DNA of 33,544 bases from Deltaproteobacteria bacterium (lineage in GTDB: Bacteria; Desulfobacterota; Binatia; HRBIN30). The notes below the pieces were generated by a model. The model saw only the letters and a list, made by a program, of their open reading frames with translations. It was not told where the DNA came from and made no database searches. Positions 30,878-33,544 of this stretch are shown here, piece by piece. The position numbers and the translations under genes were made by a program. Positions within the stretch are counted from its first letter, which is position 1. Each line of letters opens with the position of its first letter. Location of the stretch: assembly GCA_016200585.1 (NCBI GenBank), contig JACQEN010000054.1, positions 1 through 33,544 of the forward strand, read 5' to 3'.

Positions 30878-32308
30878 CTATTTTTCTTGTTGCCCGAGCG
30901 TCTCCAAGTAGAGCCGGCGGACGGAGGCAATTCGTTCCTCCAAATCTGCGAGCGTCCATCTGTCGGTGGGAATCGGAGGATGGACGACGGCTTCAATGAC
31001 GCTGGGGCGAACGACGATGCCATGCTTCGGCAACGCATCGAGCGCGTTGCGGAAGACGATGGGAACCAGCGGTACCTTTGCGGCCATCGCCATGTGAAAA
31101 GCACCCTTCTTGAACTTCCCGAGGCGCGGCGTTGGACTGCGCGTGCCTTCAGGAGCGATCACCAGGGAGAGACCTTGCCGCAGAGCATCGACGGCCGGCT
31201 GTAAGGCCTGAATCGCCTTCTCACGATCGAAGCGATCGATGAACACCGTTCCGGAGAGCGCAAAAGCGGGGCCGAAGATGGGATTGCGGCGCAGCTCTTG
31301 TTTGGCAACGGCCACGATATCGCGACGCAGGAGCTTGGCGATCAGCAACGTATCGATGCCGCTCTGATGGTTGAAAATGAAAACGGCCGGGCGGTGCGAC
31401 CACAGATGTTCCTCGCCGACGACTCGAACATCGACGCCTGCCAGCGCGGTGCCAAGCTCGCCCCAGGTCGAAGTCGCGAGATTCACCGCCCGACGCCAGC
31501 TGCCGTCGAGGAGCGCGGCGGGTAAACCCAGCAGGAACGAAGGAACGATACTGCCTACGGCCAATCCGGTGCGCACAACGTCGGCAACGCTGGGTGTACC
31601 CCGGCTGCTGAAGCTACGCGTCGGCCAGCCGCGCGCCGTGGCGATCTCGGTCAGCTTACGGTTTGGGTTGAGCGGTCGCGGCCGGCCGACGGCCTCAAGC
31701 AACGGCAGGTCTTCGTCACTGTCGGTGTAGAAATAGCTCTGCGCCAGGCGCAGGCGAAGACGCTTTGCCAAGCGCCGAGCATACAGAGCCTTGCCTTCGC
31801 CGTAGCAGGTGGGGTGCACTACTTCGCCGGTGAAACGTCCGTCGCTCACTTCGAGCCGCGTGCACAGCACGTGTTCGATTCCCAGGTCGTGCGCTAGCGG
31901 CTCGATCTGGTAGCGCGTGGCTGCCGACACCATCGCCACCGTGTGCCCTTTCTTCAGATGCGCCAGGACCAAGGCGCGCGACTCAGGATAAACGTCGCCG
32001 GCCAGGCGCTCGGCGAAAATCCGCGCGCCGGTCGCAGCAAACTCGGTCTCCGACTGTCCGCGCAGCATGCTGCTGACACCCGTCACGAAGGCCGAGAAGC
32101 CAATTTGGCGCATTTGGAAGCGCCAGGCTGTGACAACCGCATCACGCAGTTGAGATGGGCCGACGAGTCCGCTGCTCAGACCGTCGCGCAAGAACTCGAG
32201 CGCCGAAAAGCGAGCGATCAACGTGCGGTCGACGTCGAAGAAAGCAGCGATGTTCGGTCCCGCTGGACCGTCGTCAACCTCGCGGGTGAGCTCTTCATGA
32301 AGCGCCAT
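30878..32308 (-). CDS. HAD-IB phosphatase fused to PlsC-type acyltransferase
   Basis: This is a 476-residue two-domain protein. The N-terminal HAD phosphatase (about 20-230) has FDVDRT (24-29, nucleophile and acid Asp), SAAT (128-131), Lys173 and DSDEDLPLL (196-204). The C-terminal lysophosphatidate acyltransferase domain (about 285-470) has NHQSGID (313-319, the H-x4-D catalytic pair) and APEGTRS (385-391). Together they suggest two linked steps in phospholipid synthesis: acylation to phosphatidate and a dephosphorylation. A helical linker joins them. The fusion is known in other bacteria. The gene converges on the P450 with only 20 bp between. Confidence 0.9.
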   Translation of the reverse strand: MALHEELTREVDDGPAGPNIAAFFDVDRTLIARFSALEFLRDGLSSGLVGPSQLRDAVVTAWRFQMRQIGFSAFVTGVSSMLRGQSETEFAATGARIFAERLAGDVYPESRALVLAHLKKGHTVAMVSAATRYQIEPLAHDLGIEHVLCTRLEVSDGRFTGEVVHPTCYGEGKALYARRLAKRLRLRLAQSYFYTDSDEDLPLLEAVGRPRPLNPNRKLTEIATARGWPTRSFSSRGTPSVADVVRTGLAVGSIVPSFLLGLPAALLDGSWRRAVNLATSTWGELGTALAGVDVRVVGEEHLWSHRPAVFIFNHQSGIDTLLIAKLLRRDIVAVAKQELRRNPIFGPAFALSGTVFIDRFDREKAIQALQPAVDALRQGLSLVIAPEGTRSPTPRLGKFKKGAFHMAMAAKVPLVPIVFRNALDALPKHGIVVRPSVIEAVVHPPIPTDRWTLADLEERIASVRRLYLETLGQQEK

Positions 32309-32796
32309 GTGGCGGGCAACTTACTCCACGCCGCGACCAGAGGCCAATCACAAGTCGGCTGGCGGGCTAGTAAGCTTTGAGGGGCAGAAACTTGTTGTTC
32401 ATGAGTCAAGTTTGCGCAGGCAGCTCGAAGCAAGCCAACGGTGAGCAGGCTTCGCACTTATGGTCCGAGGCCACGCCTCGCTAGGATCTTTATGAAAGTT
32501 TTGATACGCGCGGGCCGTCCCAAGTGTCACCACAGTGCCATGGCGCGGCCGCGGGCAGACAAGATTTGTCCACTTCTAACCGTGAGCCCTCCGGCATTAA
32601 ATCGTGGCGCACTTGGCACGAAAGGCGCTTCCGTCTGCAGCCACTTGTCCCAACGGTTCCACGGGGGGGGCCGTTTGAACGGGAGGGGGCGAAGCGACAA
32701 CGAGGGGGTCGTGTATCAATGGTGCTAGAAGCGCAGAACGCTCGTTCCGTCGGCTACAGTCGAATTGCTCTTGCATGGGCGACTGGGCGCCGGCTT
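32309..32796. other. Intergenic region holding repeat copy B and a G8 tract
   Basis: This region contains the second copy of the dispersed repeat (32382-32486), then a segment with no confident gene. An ATG at 32492 lies five bases after the repeat's terminal AGGA and opens a 78-codon frame to 32728. That frame has a Cys/His- and Gly-rich content without recognisable domain, so I leave it unassigned. A run of eight G sits at 32663-32670, followed by GGGAGGGGG and GAGGGGG; the first candidate ribosome binding site for the secreted protein falls here (ATG 32719). Confidence 0.4.
32382..32486 (+). repeat. Dispersed ~105-nt repeat, copy B
   Basis: This is the partner of the copy at 6434-6537, in the same orientation. 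It keeps GAGTCAAG, TTGCG, AGGCAGC, TCGCACTTA and the final GGTCCGAGGCC...GCCTCGCTAGGA. The terminal CGAGGC/GCCTCG stem is identical while its loop differs. In the inner GCC...GGC stem of copy A, the last base becomes T here, leaving a G-T pair. It sits 73 bp upstream of the phosphatase-acyltransferase gene's start, on the opposite strand. Confidence 0.7.
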
Positions 32797-33544
32797 ATGC
32801 GCAGCGCAACCCTCTTGGTTCTAGCCGGCCTTGTTTTCTCTACCGGCGCGACAGCAGCGCAGGCCGCGACGCTACAAAGCTGCGACACGATTCCGTCCAC
32901 GACGACGAACTGGTCATCCTCGGTCAATGTCGCCAAGTTCGATCCGGCAACCGGAACCTTGACCAGCGTCGCTCTGACCATGAACGCAACCATGGTTCAA
33001 GACATCAAAATGGAGAGTCTCGATTCCCTACCGGCGACCGTGACCGGCACCGGCTCGACAACCATCACCCTTACGCCGCCGACAGCCCCGAACCTGACGA
33101 CGGCACCGACCAACGTCGTGACGCACAACTTCAGCGCCTACGATGGGACACTCGACTTCGGCGGTACATCGGGAAGCACCGATCTGGGCGTAACCGCGAA
33201 CAGCAGCAACGCCCGATCACCGTACACGCCGATCAGCGACTTCAGCGGCATCGGCAACGTCACCATGCCGGTGACCGCGGTCGCCAGCTTCAGCACCAGC
33301 GGCGCCGGCAACGTCGTCAGCCAAGCCTCGACAAAAGCCAGCGTCACCGTCTGCGTTCAGTATACCTACCAGCTGCCGACGCCCACACTCACACCAACGA
33401 ACACGCCGACACAGACGTCGACCCGAACGTCGACCAACACGCCGACGATCACTCAGACACCGACCAACACGTCGACACTCACATCGACAAGGACGCCAAC
33501 GAACACTCCAACCATCACCAACACACCGACCTTGACGCCGACCC
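32797..33544 (+). CDS. Secreted choice-of-anchor-type protein with Thr-Pro repeat stalk (3' end beyond window)
   Basis: This gene is open to the end of the window. The start at 32797 gives a signal peptide (SATLLVLAGLVFSTGATAAQA, cleaved near residue 23). Residues 24-190 form a beta-rich domain that resembles choice-of-anchor E modules (TLTSVALTMNATMVQ; NFSAYDGTLDFGGTSGST). From residue 194 (position 33376) a Thr-Pro repeat begins, TPTNTPT-like with Ser, Ile and Leu variants, and continues past the last base. Such stalks hold a domain away from the cell and usually precede a C-terminal sorting or anchor signal, which is not visible. ATG 32719 is an alternative start with GAGGGGG upstream, but those 26 codons have poorer codon use. 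Role unknown, probably surface-related. Confidence 0.75.
   Translation, partial: MRSATLLVLAGLVFSTGATAAQAATLQSCDTIPSTTTNWSSSVNVAKFDPATGTLTSVALTMNATMVQDIKMESLDSLPATVTGTGSTTITLTPPTAPNLTTAPTNVVTHNFSAYDGTLDFGGTSGSTDLGVTANSSNARSPYTPISDFSGIGNVTMPVTAVASFSTSGAGNVVSQASTKASVTVCVQYTYQLPTPTLTPTNTPTQTSTRTSTNTPTITQTPTNTSTLTSTRTPTNTPTITNTPTLTPT
33376..33544 (+). repeat. Thr-Pro coding tandem repeat
   Basis: Degenerate repeats of ACNCCNACN(AAC) codons encode T-P-T-N/L-T-P units, with some units replaced by T-S. The array is cut by the end of the window. Repeats of this type expand and contract easily and are a known feature of secreted proteins in Binatia-like and other environmental genomes. Confidence 0.85.

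Noticed and set aside
32492-32728. Possible 78-codon gene directly after repeat copy B
   Set aside because: It has an AGGA at good spacing, but the frame crosses the G8 tract, shows no domain and ends just past the other start candidate of the secreted protein. Kept only as an observation.
1-33544. CRISPR array, insertion sequence, integrase or plasmid origin
   Set aside because: No regular repeat-spacer pattern, transposase, recombinase or replication gene is seen; the only tandem repeat is the Thr-Pro coding array at the right end.

Overview
The window is high-GC, densely packed bacterial DNA with genes on both strands. The gene content suggests an environmental bacterium with a broad lipid and terpenoid catabolic repertoire: a hopanoid-type glycosyltransferase, paired acyl-CoA dehydrogenases, an LLM flavin oxidoreductase, a cytochrome P450, and a secreted protein with a Thr-Pro repeat stalk. 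This mix is reminiscent of Candidatus Binatia (Binatota) or a related 'deltaproteobacterial' lineage. That placement is an inference: no rRNA, tRNA or universal marker lies in the window.

Layout. 1-1.4 kb: HpnB-like glycosyltransferase, with a strong hairpin directly after its stop codon. 1.6-5.3 kb: two adjacent acyl-CoA dehydrogenases (probably a heteromeric enzyme) and an MFS transporter. 5.3-10.6 kb: a palindromic repeat element, a lipoprotein glycerophosphodiesterase, a roughly 104-bp dispersed repeat, a D-2-hydroxyacid dehydrogenase, HisN on the minus strand, and a membrane-anchored sulfatase-fold protein. 10.6-14.7 kb (minus strand): a P-loop ATPase translationally coupled (ATGA overlap) to a TIR-like protein, then an FGGY kinase. 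14.7-18.5 kb: an orphan Phd/YefM antitoxin, an HxlR regulator with an operator-like palindrome at its own start, a molybdopterin oxidoreductase ending in a terminator-like hairpin, and two very small minus-strand genes with good ribosome binding sites. 18.8-22.7 kb (minus strand): quinone oxidoreductase, EamA transporter, lipoprotein carboxylesterase. 22.8-25.2 kb: M55 D-aminopeptidase, a 600-bp hairpin-rich gap, and an alpha/beta hydrolase. 25.2-26.7 kb (minus strand): a MoaD/ThiS-like protein coupled to a BNR-repeat protein. 26.9-30.9 kb: LLM oxidoreductase, GPH-type symporter and a P450 preceded by a perfect TetR-type palindrome. 30.9-33.5 kb: a HAD phosphatase-acyltransferase fusion (minus), the second copy of the dispersed repeat, and a secreted Thr-Pro-repeat protein that runs off the window.

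The best candidate for an undescribed system is the two-gene TIR-like/ATPase module at 10638-12991. It pairs a putative NAD-consuming effector carrying an unassigned N-terminal domain with a P-loop ATPase that has a long basic tail, the architecture expected of an abortive-infection defence module. No CD-NTase, ThsA, Argonaute or reverse transcriptase lies nearby, so it does not fit CBASS, Thoeris, SPARTA or retrons as seen here. The second notable signal is the dispersed repeat of about 105 nt (6434-6537 and 32382-32486) with conserved stem-forming segments.
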